From: Diadema setosum | Taxonomy: Eukaryota; Echinodermata; Echinoidea; Diadematoida; Diadematidae | Direction: 5' to 3' | Assembly (NCBI RefSeq): GCF_964275005.1 | Contig: NC_092690.1 | Location: 14,051,287 to 14,115,286, forward strand | Length of the DNA: 64,000 nt | Shown: piece after piece, positions 28,901 through 43,900 of the stretch | Position numbering within the stretch: the first letter of the stretch is position 1 | Layout of the letters: each line of letters opens with the position of its first letter | Made by a program: the position numbers and the translations under genes | Notes under the pieces: model-generated | The model's database searches: none | Told to the model about the DNA's origin: nothing | What the model saw: only the letters and a program-made list of their open reading frames with translations

Positions 28901-31900
28901 AGCACGCAAATATTTTTGTTTGCCATGTGTTCCAGCAGTTGATGACTTGATTCTGCGGAATTAAAAACATGCGAAACTCTTCTTACCCCGCCGAGTGCGA
29001 AAAATTAGTCGCTCGAAATATCCACTTTTACAGTAGAACGTTTTGTCTCGGTAGTAGTGGTAACGGTATGATTACACATGAACCAAGCTGTAGTTTATCT
29101 GTGATGAGCATATTATCAATCATTCCATTTCCTACGAATCACGTATCCAGGTGACTATGAGATCCTTGATGAGGAGAACATCACTGAATCGGGCAACTTC
29201 AGTGGGCGCTACCGTAGCTACCGTGGCGTTGCCGTGCCAACGATCTGCCCCGGAGGCTCCTACTGCCCTGAGGGGACGGAGTTCGGCACCCAGTACCTCT
29301 GCCCTGAGGGGACATTCAGCAACCAGACCGGCCTGTACAATGACACGCAGTGCACCCCCTGTGAGCCTGGCATGTACTGCCCTGGTGAAGGTATGGAAGG
29401 CCATGGTGGCCAAAAACTCATTCTTCTTTCCATAACTCTGCTTGATTAACCCTTTCAGTGTCTAGGTTTAAAAAATAAAGCTATTGATGTCTGTTTGCAC
29501 AATATACTAATTGTGCAGTGGTAATGACGAAGTTAATGATGAAGGAAGTTAGTTGTGAGAGTTGTTCTCCATCACATACATTTTTCATTAACTTTTATTT
29601 GAGGAGATTTCATTTTTTCCTCCCATTGAGTGTCTCAAAAAAGAAGCAGTTAAGCACAACGTTCATTGCTGTTTTTTCTCTAATGATTAATATATGTAAA
29701 TCTCATTGAAAAGTGTGTTTTTTAATGTCTTTAAATCATATGTAGCCAATAGGCTATCTGTTCTTTAATTGAAGGAAATGGACTGGTATTAATTGGGAAG
29801 ACATTTCACACTAACAGTGCAGCATAAGAGTTATGTCAAGTGATGAGTAAGAGGCCATGTAAAGAGAAATATGCTGAAATGTGTAGATTACGTGAAAGAT
29901 GCATCTATCATGTGATGTTTGTTGTTTTCAAAAATTTGTCATGGTCACTCTTTCGTTGTTGAGTTCAATGTCACGACTACATTATGTTACGTTTCAACCA
30001 CTAGGAAACACCGCCCCCTATGATTCCTGCGCCCCCGGACACTACTGTACCCAGAGTGCTGCCAGTGCCACGCCCGACGATGGAGTGACCGGTGACATCT
30101 GTCCAGCGGGCAAGTACTGTGAGACGGGGAGTATCACCGGCGTGGGCTGCCCCAAGGGAACCTTCAGTAACCAGACCGGCCTCATGGCTGCTGACCAGTG
30201 CTGGAACTGCACAGCTGGCTACTACTGTGGCCGGACAGGGCTGACCGCTGTGTCTGGGCCTTGTTCAGCAGGTGAGAGTTTAGCCCTTTTTTCCTCTAAC
30301 CCTCTCCCCCCCCCCAAAAAAAAAAAAAAAAAAAAATAAATAAATAAAATAAAAAAGGTAAATAAATTAAAAAAATGTTTATACATATGTAATGATGACA
30401 AAAACATCAGTTTCTTTTGTTTTGAGGAGACGCCCATTTCATCCAATATTTTCATATATCCTTCCAAAATATTTTCACAGCAAACTGTTGATAAAAGTCT
30501 TTAAAGTGACTTGTGACTTCTAAAGAAGGAACTTAATGATGTGCAAGATATCAGGAAAATATTTATTTGAAGGAAAGGCAGACAAGTGTAATTGGTTTGA
30601 ATGATTATATCACTGATACAAGTCATGCAATGGTTTTGATTGAGTTGTGTGTATTTCATCACAGATTGAAATTGCACTCTTTATTTCAGTAATTTAAAAA
30701 GTGAATATACCTCAGTCTTTTCTTATATAGATCAATAAACTCCTCAAGAAATGTGCTAGTGTTTTATGTAATATTCATCCTCTCAGAAATGGATTCTGTA
30801 AGCAGAAGCTTACCTTACGTTTGTATCTCCACACAGGTTTCTACTGCCTTGGTTCGTCAGAGGAGGTTGCCCCAGTGGGCAAGACTTATGGTGATGTGTG
30901 CACCCCGGGCCACTACTGTCCCAACGGGACCTACGCGCCCATACCGTGTCCAGAGGGCACCTTCCTGGATTCGTCCGGAGCAGCAGAGCGTGACGACTGC
31001 ATCCAGTGCAGTGCAGGTTAGAATGTTTGGAATGTACTGTAAAACTAGACATTTTCATGAGCATGAAAATTGTCTGGTTTTGTGTTTTACAGTATGATGC
31101 ATAGCTACTATCATATATGTTATGTACAATATTTACATTTGTACTAATGTTTAAACTGAAATTCAGTTGACCGTACGTATTATGTGCATTTCTCCATTTT
31201 CATACCAAATATGATTTTTGCATACTGTAAAAGTGGATGTTTTCGCAATGCTTAAAGTTTCGCGCATTTTGCACTACCAGAAACTGGCGTGAAAATAAAA
31301 GCACCAAAGTATGTGTGTTTGCATGCGATATGTTCTTTTACTTGATGTCTTGATTCTGTGGAATTAAAAACAGGCGAAACTCATCTTACCCTCCCGAGCG
31401 CTGAAAACTACTCACACGAAAATATCCTCTTTTACAGTACTAGTTACATGTATGTATTTTGTTATGCATCAATATGTTTTTAAATCTGCAGAGACTGTCA
31501 GGCGTGCTGATGTTTATGTGTGGTGACTTGGCAGCCATTTTCTTAAAGGTCCAGTTTACGTTTGGGAGCAGTGATTTGACAAAAATTCAAGATATCACAT
31601 TTGATGCATGCATATGTGTAGGTCTGTTGTATCACAAAACATCCTACCATATAAAATTTTTGTAATAAAGCCTAAAATATAAGGAGATATCATTATTTTT
31701 CTTAATAAACCATAACTGTAGATGGTTTAGTCAGGAAACTTTTTTTTTATAACTATTGTTCACATTTTGTGTATTTAACAATACTTAACATCGATAATAC
31801 AAATTCAATTTTTAAAGTGGTTGTTTCTATCCCTAACTCACATTTTAGAACTACATTAAAGCACAAATGCTGGGTTTTTGTTTCATCTGCAAATGGTAAA

Positions 31901-34900
31901 TTATGCCTTTAAGGATTCATTACTGTTTCTTTTTTGTGCAATGCCATCCTTCTGAGTTTACATCCAAGAAATCATCACTGCAATGACATGTTCCCTTTTC
32001 TTATTACCTCTCCCAATGACCAGGCTACTATTGTGAGACACAGGGCAAGACCAATGTAACAGCACAGTGCGCCGAAGGTTTCTACTGCACCAGAGGAGCT
32101 GACACCAGCAACCCGTCTGATAGAATGACAGGTAATGACAATCCTTCCGCATCATGCCGTTCTCTGTATGCATTTATGATAGACTTTTTTCTGGTTAGAG
32201 ATGAAATGCCAGCTCAGTTCTCAACTTGGTTCTGATGCAAGGAGTGAAGTTTGTAAACAAAAAAAGTGGAAGTAACTGCAAGACAGGATGAATAATCATA
32301 GAAAGGATTCATGTTATGATTGACCAGTTTCAACAATTTGGTCCTGTTTTCTAAAATATCTATTTTCAATCGTGTATCTTGGTGTGATATGAATGAAGCA
32401 TGGTACATCCATTCAGTTTAGCAGCACAAGGCCATTGAAACTCTACTTCGTTGTGGGAGTTAAAGCCTTCTTCATATTAGGAATCTGGATTGTGTTTTGT
32501 CCACACACTTAAAAGCTGTTCAACCCTTTTGCTTCTATCAGGGGACATTTGTCCAGTTGGTCACTACTGTGAGCTGGGGTCAGTGGCGCCCGTCCCATGC
32601 CCCAATGGAACCTACGTCAACCACACCGGGGCGGAGTCCTGCTACGTCTGCCCAGCCGGCCGACAGTGTATCCATGGCGACACTGCTGACCCCTGTCCTC
32701 AGGGCTACTACTGCCCAGAGGGCACTGGCTACGATGTGGTCGCTTGCCCCGCAGGCTACTTTGGCAACACCACTGGACTCGCCCAGGAGTCAGAATGCAC
32801 CCCATGTACAGGTGAGTTTATACCTTGGGTCATTTTAGATGACAGTTGTGATATCTGTTGATGGATATTAATTCTACATGTGTCTGGTCTTCCATCTTAC
32901 TAAGATAACTGTTTTATTTCTTGAAACTGAATGATATTCACAGATCTTGCCATATAGACTGGCCTTGATTTTATGGTCAACTTCTGATCATAGCTTCTTA
33001 CATGAGAATATATTCTGACGATTGAAAGCCAATGTGATTTCGATGAAAAATGTTCTTCAAATCTGAATACCAATCTTACAGTAAGATTGCAATTATGCGT
33101 AAATCTTGTATTTTCATATACCTAATGCAACTTTCTGACTGTGGCAGTTCATTGATACACTTCATATAGTATATGACATTTTATTGCCAGTCTGCGTTGT
33201 AAAATATTTGTGTTTATTATTTTCTCTTCTTGAAAAGCTTTCTCAATTCAAGCTGTTTAGTGTCATAATATGCAAGAGTAAAAATATTTGCTTCAGATGA
33301 TGCACAAGGCATTTAGTCTCATAGTAGTAAATCCATTCAAAGTGTAATGAGAAACCAGAAAAGTTGTGAAGTTTCAAACTGAATGCTTGTTGCCGTGACA
33401 GGTGGCTACTACTGCAGCACACCAGGTCTTGGACGCGAGGATGGTCAGTGTTCGGCCGGCTTCTACTGTGAATACGGTGTGGACGTTGCCACGCCCTCTG
33501 GTAGCCAGACCGGTGTGGGCGGGGTCTGCCCCCAGGGAAGCTACTGCCCAGAGGGATCGGTCATCCCCAAAGAGTGTGATGCAGGGACTTATACCAGCAG
33601 CCCAGGTAGGATATGGACAGAAGCTTCAGATGAGAAAGAAAAAGATGTGGATTCTTATCTTTAGTTGATTTAAAGTCCAAGTTCAGTTGTAATTAAGTCC
33701 AAGTTTCAAGGAATGCTGGTAAGATAATCATACCAGGCAAGTTCTGACATGTTTTTTTTTTTTTAGTATGGATGATGAATAGGAAAAGAAATAGGTATAT
33801 GAAGCGAAAGGGTAAAAGCATTACCAAAAGCAAGTTATATACTGCCTTCCAATAAGAATACTGCAAGTATATGAGTATTTAGAAGATGTAAAATACATTT
33901 CAAAGCAACAAGTGGTGTGTGCATAGTTTAATTTTCAGAAATTTCATTAAATATAAGGGGGACCTGGATCATTGTGACTCCAGTTAACATGATCTTACTT
34001 TGCCCTCTTTTTTTGGTGAAGCATCCCCTCTAAGAATATTAATAAGTCCACCAACATGTTTCTCTGCACAGAGCAAGCCTCATGTGCCCAGTGTCAGGCT
34101 GGCTACTACTGCCCATCCAACACCAGTGACCCCACCCTCTTCCCCTGCCCCGAGGGCTACTACTGCCCCCTGGGGACCGGCTACTCCACGGAGTACGCCT
34201 GCCCGGAGGGGACGTACAACGGGCTGAGCACCCAGCAGACCAGTGCCTCCTGCGAGCTGTGTCCCCCAGGCATGTACTGTGAGGGAGAGGGTCTACCCAT
34301 GCCTTCTGGAAACTGCTCGGCCGGCTGGTTCTGCACCGGTGGATCCTCCAGCTCCACCCCGCTACCGCCTGGTATGACACGCCCATTTCAGGAAATATGT
34401 TGACAGGAGAGAAAACAACACTAATTTTGTATTTCATCTGATTATATGGCATTCTTGTACAAGTGTACATTGTGCTGTTTACATTGAAAGATACAAGTAT
34501 GTAAGCACACAAAGAAAAATAAATTTGATTTTGTTATTGCCAAATACTATTCATTTTGTGTCTTTATGGTGTTTTAATTACTAGTGTTTTCAGACATGAA
34601 AAAAAAACCCAATCGTTTAATCTACAGTTCAAAACTTTGGGCCAAGAGAGAGGTTAGTTAGAGTCAAGTACCAATTCAATATTTTAAATGAGATTATTGT
34701 CGGTATTGTCGAAGGGTTATTGTATTTACAGAGAGATTAGCAGTTTTCAAAGCATATGCATTTTTCTTAATATCTTGGTGTTCAAATCACATATCTTATT
34801 TAATTTCTTGATGCCAAACTGTGCAGTATACCAAGTGTAAAAATAACTGAGATAATGTAGAGAAATTACATGTATGAACATGCCAAAATATCCTTCTTGA

Positions 34901-37900
34901 AAACACCTTCTCACTTGAAATTTACAAGGCACTATTTTGTTTATGCCCCAATATAAATGGCTACTTCAGTGTGTCCTATATGCTATTGTCTCCTAACAAC
35001 TGAACTCTGAGCAGCATAGCCAGTCACTGACCATGTCTCATGATTGCTCTGACCGTAGGCAATGCATCGGTCATCTCAGACTGCACCTGTCTGTCAGTGA
35101 ACTACACCGGGAATCGGTGTCCTCCGGGTACCTACTGCCCCTCTGGTTCCTCCAGACCCATCGACTGTGACCCAGGCTTCTACTGCGATGACTATGAGCT
35201 GGACTCCCCAACAGGTGAGGGCAGTCTCTGCAGTCTAATCCCCGATAGTTTTCCCAACATTTACATTTTTCCCTGGTATCAGTGTGAATAAGGCTTCATT
35301 GCCTTCTCATTAACCCCTTCACTCAATAATAAGTGTTTTATCTGTCACATTGTCATGTCTTATTTGTTCAAATTGTTGTCACAGCTCTGTGTATGCATGT
35401 TTTATTAAGTGAAAATGAATGAATGAATGAATGAGTGAGTGAGTGAACGAACAGACGAACGAACGAACCCCTCATTCACCCTTGTCCTGCCAAATAAGAG
35501 TGTTTGCATTCATCATACATCCCATTCGCCAAAAAGATGGTGCCAGGTGAGGAATAATTTTGTAAACAAAGAGGCTTGTAAGTTAGTGCTGATCTCATTC
35601 ATTTATTTCTTGTCTTTGCTCTAAGATCAATGCCATCCTGGGTACTACTGCCCCGGAGGCAATGATGACCCGACCCCCGACGGATTTGAGTGCCTTGCTG
35701 GTCACTACTGTGAGCGTGGCTCTGCCTACCCAACCCCCTGTGCTAATGGAACATTCTCAAATACCACAGGGAACACTGAGGCACCCAACTGTGAACCATG
35801 TACTCCAGGTAAGTGGATCAAACCATTTTTTTTTTTTTTTGGCGGGGGGGGGGGGGGGGGTGGAGGGAAGAGTGGATGGGCCGTAGACCCTTTATAGCCT
35901 GTGGTGTATTTGCACAGCAGTGTGTTTTATTAAAGTGAAGAACCTGAGCTCCCCTATAGCGTTCTCAAGCTGCCGTGGCTACAGTAATGACATTTACCTC
36001 CTAGTGTTAGATAAGTTAATACAGTGCAACCTATCCACTGTTTAGCATACATTGTAGCATACCCCTCTTTCTGTGAGTCACAAGTTCATCAAGCTTATGA
36101 TTGACTTCAGTAGCCATTGCGAGCTAATGAGTGGGGTTGATATGAATGGAGGAAACAACAACAAAAAAAGCAAGAACAAAAAACAACAGCAACAACAATC
36201 AAGAAACCAAATAGGAGTGGTATGCATATTGTGATTCAGATGTCTCTTGTTTTTCTTTTTTTCTTTCTTTACTAAAGTGACTTGGCCAAACCTGTAGCAG
36301 TCAAAAAAAAAAAAAATACAAGAAAACTGGTGAAACATGTGTCATTTTCCATTGTCTTATAAAATACATGTGAGTTTGGTCCAATATTTGAATGACATTA
36401 TTCGATACCCTTAACCTTTATGTGAAGTTTTGTGTTTTTTTTTAGAATATTGTGAAGATTTACCTAAAATAAAAGATAACTCTGACTCCATCTAACTTGT
36501 ATCTGTCTCACCAGGCTACTTCTGTGCCGGGGAACATCTCTCCACGCCGTCCGGTCCCTGTGCTGTTGGCTACTACTGTCCAGGCGGACAGTCCACCAAG
36601 TATCCAGTCAGCTTTATCTGTCCGGCTGGCTTTGCCTGTCCTCTGGGCAGCTCTCAGCCTGAGCTCTGTCCAAGAGGTAAAGATAAAGAACTATTGCAGA
36701 AATCCGTCATATTAATGTAAAAATATGTACATTGAATCCGGCTGACTGGACTTACTAGTTAAAAATCACAGAGAGAACAGTTTCGTGACTCATCTGAGCC
36801 ACTTCTTCAGCTCTGGCTGGCTGGCGAACATTCAGCCGTGATGGATGAATGGATTTAATTTATACTCTTTTTATCATACTACCTGGATGAATCAAAATCT
36901 ACATCGACATAATGTATATATACACATGTACACTGTAATACGTACTTTTGCACTCGTCACACACCTTTGAAGAAATGTAGAGGGTACACTGTATATGCCA
37001 CTTGTTGCATATGTCTTTATATTACATTTCTTACACCTAAGTGCATGGAAGTTAGTCTCCAATAAATACTGATATACATAATTATGCATAGTGAGATGTG
37101 CATGTGTATATACTTGCTGAATAGATTGCATGTGTGTCACTTGTCTTTAGCACAAAGAAAATTTCATTAAGATATTTGTTGAATGGTCATGTATGCTGTG
37201 AACAAGATTTAAAAAGTATTTTTTAGTTGTAAAGCTACTTGAATAAGTGTAGGTAGTATAACACACAACTCAAAATTTAAAAGAGCAAGACATGTTGTGT
37301 TGCAAATGTGATTTCCTGAGCCTGTACATCACAAGTTGGAAAGTGGAATAAAGCAGCCAGTGTATAAAATTCCCTAATTTTCCTTCCCACTACACAGGTT
37401 TCTACCAATCGGAGGACGAGCAGGGATCATGTGACATCTGCCCCGAGGGCTCGTACTGTGACCCCTACGAGCTGAACAACGTGACCGGGGTCATCGTGCC
37501 ACAGGACTGCATCAGTGGTCACTACTGCCCCAACCGGACGGAGTACGCTGAACAGAACAAGTGTCCACCGGGCACCTACTCCAACAAGACTAACCTGGCC
37601 AGCATCGGTAGGTCTCAGCAGATTTTAGACTGTTTCACCGACACTTTACTGTGAACTTGTACAATACACATTTAAATGTATAGTTTGAGGTTAAAAATGT
37701 CATAGTACCGCAACATATTATGTAGCTTTATGTGCCAGAACTGATAAGTGTCTAGTGTTATTAGTAATTTTCTTATCTTAGAGAATTGTGTAGCGTGTTC
37801 AGTTTTATGTCCAAAGCATGTGTAGAAATACATTATGCAAAATGATATAATTTCTGTTTACAATATAATACTAGTCCAGCATGGCTTCAAATGTATTTCA

Positions 37901-40900
37901 GATATGTATAGACTGGAAACATTTGATACAGGTGTGTTAAAATACACTGCAGTGTTATTTTCCCATTTAACCTTGGTAGCACCACCACCTCCATTTCAAA
38001 CTGCTATAGACATATTGTAGAGGGAGGTTGCATATGTTGTGATGGAGTTAATTGTGTACCCACAAGATTTCACACATGGAAGAGTAAACCCCTGTGAAAG
38101 ACAAACTCAAAATATTTCTGAATCTCTCAAACCCCCCGCCCTCCTCCAGGTGAGTGCACCCCGTGCGATGCTGGTTGGTACTGTGACGAGGCCGGACTGA
38201 TGGCACCCAAGGCCCAGTGCCAGGCAGGTTACTTCTGCACCCTGGGATCCAGCGAGCCAGCACCGGAAGACGGAAGCACGGGCAATATCTGCCCTATCGG
38301 CATGTTCTGTGTAGAGGGCTCTGTCACGGGTAGGAAAAAAAAATGATTATGATTTAGTTTATTATCCCAAGTCTATTTCAATGTATTTTCTAATATCCTA
38401 CCTTAACCCTAAAAGGGCCGGGGGGGCAGAATCCGCCCCCCACAAACGTTTCGCGCTATAATTCTGTAACACGAGAAGGCCTATCGCGAGGCTTCTTGAC
38501 TTTGTTTGTTCAAGTCTCGCGCAACTTTTGAGACCAAATTTGCGACGTCCGCGCATACTTTTGCGAAGCCACGCCCATTTTTGTAACAGAATGTCGCCCC
38601 AAAACGGCACAATTTTGTGATTTTATGTACATTTCCTATGGAAAACAGTGCTCTGTCATGAAAGTCATAAAAACCTGATTATTTTTACAATTAATCACTT
38701 TCATTGATTAGTTTTGTGCTAATTATGGTAGAAAAGTGGTCAGTGACAATTTCCAATGAAAAACAAAGAAAAAACAAAAGTTGAAAAACAAAGAAATACA
38801 TAAGAAATTGTGAAAACAATAAAATACATAAGAATTTAAATGAGTTTTGAAAGTTTTTGTGATGTGCAGTTATTGAATATGCTAAAACAGATTTACAGAT
38901 CAAAAATTAGACTCTCAATGCTTTTAATTAGGCTAAGATATGATTTTGAGCTTAATTTGCATAATTAATTAATTATAATTAGAAATTGATTGTTTCAAAA
39001 GATCTTATGACACAGTCTTGTAGATTATGACGCGGGTCTCACGCATGCAAAATTTCATTGCGATCACACCACCAATGGCCGAGATCTCAGGGGGCGGGCG
39101 GAATCCATCCCCCATTGTGATCCATTGTGATTCATTTTATCCCAGCTTGTCAAGGTGTGTCATTAAAGTATTAACATGTGTATAGTAAATGTGACTTTGA
39201 ATTGTCCCTGAGATTCTGTGTGCATGTACTAATGACAAAAACTTTCATTGTAGTTGGGTCACATGTTGCTCGATGCCATGCAGTGCAATGGCAAATATCT
39301 TTTAGCTTCTCTAATGTATGCTTAGTCAAGCTGGGTTGTACTACAAGTATACACATTCTTTCTCTTTTCTCTAAGATAGTGCCAGCTATTTAACATTTGT
39401 CCCAGCACTCTTGCTAGTGTATGCCTAATGTCACTATCTCGATTCATTGTATACTTTCCAAAAAAAAAAATCTTTTCGTTTGGGAGTGGCTATCAATTAC
39501 ACTTTTGTGAATTCCTCTTGTTCGTAATAGGCGAGAACTGTCCAGCCGGTCGCTATGGTAACCAGACCGGTCTCCGGGAGGCCACAGAGTGTCCCCTGTG
39601 TGACCCAGGCTACTACTGTCCCATCGTGGGCCAGTCTTCACCCTACGAAGAGTGCTCGGCAGGGTTCTACTGTGAGCTCGGCTCCACGCGTCCAAACCCC
39701 ACCAACACCACCGGCTACCGCTGCCCCATCGGTCACTACTGTCCACAGGGAACACCTGTCCCCATCCAGTGTCCAGCTGGAACATACAATCCTGAAGATG
39801 GTCAGTATCCCTACAGCTATATTCCTTCTACTTAAGTGAAATATTTTTCTTTACAGAATTTACACCAGCTAGAGAGAATGATTTTGAATGAAAACTGTGA
39901 AGGAAAAGGTTATAATGCATCAAGAATATGACTGGCACCAGACAAAAACTGGAAATTTTAAGACCATTTTGATGTTAGTTTTTTAACAAACACAATGTGA
40001 TGTGCTCCAGTAAAAACAGTCCCTGCTGTCACCAGATTAAACGGGGAATATCAGATAAGTCAGAATGCCCCCACAGTAATGTCAATCAACCTGGACTCAA
40101 ATAATAAAAGTGTGTATGAGAATTGCTGTTCCTCATATGTCCATGTGGTATTTCTGTCATAAAGATTTGTGAGAACATTACAAATGAATCATGCTGCGTG
40201 AATATATTGTTCTGTTCCTTTGCAGGCAAGGATATGCTCTCTGACTGTGTAGGCTGTGATCCAGGATCCTACTGTCAGTACGAGGGCCAGTCTAACACCA
40301 CAGGAGTGTGTATCGAGGGCTACTACTGCAGCGGAAATGCATCTGTACCCAACCCTGAAGGTTAGTAGAAGCAAAGGATTTTTACTCTCCTGTAGTGAGC
40401 CAATATACAATGTACACTATGATGTTGCTCCCAATCCATTAGTTATCCATTGCACCTGCCAAGGAGGCAGTCAGTATATTTTCAATTTCACCACTATCAA
40501 AGCCGTTATGGAATGAGAGATAGTTTTCAGCCCAAAATCAAATACTTCATCTCTTTCCTCCAGAAAGCTCCAAATTCTCATTTTATTTCGAATATGCATA
40601 GTGATAAACACAGAATAAACTCAAATGTTGGTGTAAGTCTTTTTGTATTTTATGGCATTCAGCCGTGTCCTAAAAATGAAAGGGGATAGAGCCTTCTCTT
40701 CTGCTGCGGCAATGTCTGTCGAACTAGCAGGTACATGTATGAATGATATGAATTCTTGTGTGTATGATGTATTGACTATTGGAGATCACCTGTCTAGCAT
40801 GCTGAAAAATAGTTCAGCCCTGTCAAGCTAGTGAGACCATCATTCGGGTCAGTCACTCACACTTAGATGGTTTCTACTTCATTTGGCTTCCGCAGATGGA

Positions 40901-43900
40901 CAGACGGGCAATATATGTCCAATCGGTCACTATTGTCCAGAGGGGAGCAGCTACCCACTGCCCTGCAACAACGCCACCTACATGAACGACACCGGTGCCT
41001 CGGAATGCCTGACCTGTCCCGAGGGATTCATGTGTGTCCGAGGCACGGAGCCTGACCGCTGTCCATCAGGGTACTACTGCCCTCGTGGGACTGGCTATGA
41101 CATTCAGCCATGTCCAGCAGGTACTGTTCTTACATTCTTATCTTTTTTCGACGTGAAGCAAAAAGAAAATGGTCTATGCTTCTATCCGAACTCAAATGTT
41201 AAATCAACTGGAGATACTATTTTTGTAACAAACATTCTCATGAGCCGTCCAGGTATAAATCATTAAGTGCTGTACTTACATATTTTTTCTGATTCCAGTG
41301 GTTTATTGTTTGCAATTTCATGATGATTTGCCAGATTTTGTGTAGAATTCAGTGGCTTGTGAGTAAATGCTATTATTATAATGAAAAATCTCTGTAACCT
41401 TTTAAAGTGATCTCCCAACTTTCTACATCTCCCAAGCTCAGCCCCACCCCCTCCCTAAGAAAATATTAGATTAGATTTGATATTCAAAAGTTTGACTTGG
41501 CCATTAATTCCAGAGGCATTTGGTGTTACCACTTAAATATTTACCTGTATATGGTAGAAAATGTTCAAGCCCATGTAAGGTGGTATCTGTCATGTTGTAA
41601 CTTGCTGATGTGTGAGCTTGTGTGTTCACAATAGGACAAGTCTCAAGACTCTTAGCTGTCATCTAGAAACTTGTCAATGAGGAGTGTTTGTAGAATGTGA
41701 AGTTGTGTGTGAAATCTTGTTTGTATTTTACAGTCAGTGTTGTTAACTTTTTGACTTTTCAATAAAATTTTTAAGTTGCTCAGGAATCTAGAGAATAATT
41801 AGTACCAAAAGTAAAGTTAGATGGAGTATAGTAAAGGTGACATAACATTTTGACTATCTGTGTCTTTATCTAGGAACCTACGGGGATGGTATGGGCCTTA
41901 CAGAGGTCGGAGACTGCACCCAATGCCCTGGAGGATTCTACTGTGAGAGCCCAGGTCAAGGGTCAACCACAGCTGAGTGTGATCCAGGTTTCTTCTGCAC
42001 CATTGGTAAGCCCTCTTAAATTTGTTGCTAATTAAATAATATTCACATTGATGAAGCACATGAACTTGTTTTACTTTCATTTTACAATTTTTTTAGTCAT
42101 TGATATGTGACTTGATTTCTCTATAAAAAAGTCAAATTCCACTCAACATTTGTAAAATAATAATCATGGTTTCTAACAAGCACATGCCATTCTCTTATTT
42201 GAATTTTGACATTTTTCATTGGTAATACCAAAGGGAGATTTCAGAAGATTGGGTTTGTTTTAGGGGTGTTGCTGCTTAATACCATTTGCAACTCATGAAA
42301 AATCATAACCATACTTTGTGAGGATACATCTTCTTTTTCAAATTTCCCAGGTGACTATATCTTCTTTTTTTTTTGAGGGTTGGGGGTTCTGGAAAGCAAC
42401 ATTTCCTTAATATAATTAAGTGATTGAATTGAAATTTTGTTTTTAATGAGCTCTAAAAAATTTTGTGAGAACCTTATGATGGAGCGTTACTGTTTGTCCC
42501 ATATCAAGACTGAAATGGATTTGTCCACTTGCCATCACCTTGAGTATGCAAGATGCTATGTAGGAGAAAGCTAATATCCCTTTCTCTTTATGTGTGCATT
42601 GACAGGTGTGAATGTGAGAGCTCCAAACGGAATGAACAACACCGGCGTGGGAGGCAGCTGCTACGCAGGCCACGAGTGTCCCCAGGGATCGGCCGCCCCC
42701 ACACCCTGTCTGGCTGGTTTCTACAGCGGCTACACTCAGAGGGATAGCTGTGATGTCTGTCCTGCAGGTAGGACTACTGTCTTGACTTCTGCTGTCTTTG
42801 TGTGACTTTGGTACATGTAGTAATGAAAGGATAAAGTTGAATTAGTGATGACTCTTGTAAATGACACAGTAAGTGTACCTGTTAATCCTCATAGTAATTG
42901 TATCAATCATAGCAATTATCACGTTTTGTTGAAGATGCTTCTGTAACCATTCAAAGAATTAAAAGGATACTTAGATGAAATATTTTGAAGATATTTGTAA
43001 GATGAAAGGTCAATCTAAAATTCAGACCATCAATTATTTCATGTTTTTATATTTAAAAAAAAATGTCTATCATTCGGCAAATATGTGTTCAAAGAATGTA
43101 TGCATGAATGGATACACATTAAGTTATTGTAAGCTTTATTGTGTGTATGTTACATTTATAAAGATCAGTTCGGAATAAGACTCACTGAATACTGTACTGA
43201 CATCCAGATATTTTGTTTGCAAGCAAAGTTTGTTAAATGAATCACAGTCTCCCCCTTCTTATCATTTTACACCATGGAGACAATAAGATACTTGCCAGAT
43301 TCACATAATTTCAAAAGTACATGTATTTGAATTTGTAGCTATTGCTGAAAAATATTTTGCAATATGTTATCAAAATTCACCAACAACTGAATGATATGAT
43401 CATCCAAATTAAACAAACTTAAACTACCCCCAAGCCCCCCCCCCCCCCTTAAAAGAAAAACACCCTATTTTCCATGGCCAAAGTAGCTACAGTATGTTAC
43501 ACATTTTGTTTTTGTAGGCAAATACTGTGAGAATGCCACAGTAGTCCCACTGGAGTGTCCGGTTGGTCACTACTGTCCTGATGGAACTGAATACAGTGAC
43601 CAGTTCCCTTGCCCTGCAGGAACATACAATAATGTTACAGGTATGTGGACAATGGTCTATATTGCATGCTTGATTGGTTGACAGAAGAGTTCAACTTTTG
43701 CTTTCAGTGTGGAAACTTTCTGTGCCATGGCTGGTTTTATGTGATTCACTCTGAATTTAGCAGACATTTTTCGGACTCTATATTATGATGAAAATGTTAT
43801 GTAATTATTCATTTGTAAGAATATGGAGATTCGAAGAATAGAATAATCTAAATGAAGAATGATGCTCTCTTTGTGGAACTCATGTAGATACTTTAGTGTC

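Noticed and set aside
34039..34512. 157-codon minus-strand frame
   Set aside because: Antisense shadow of exon 37; its Arg/Ser/Trp-rich composition is complementary to Gly/Cys/Pro codons.
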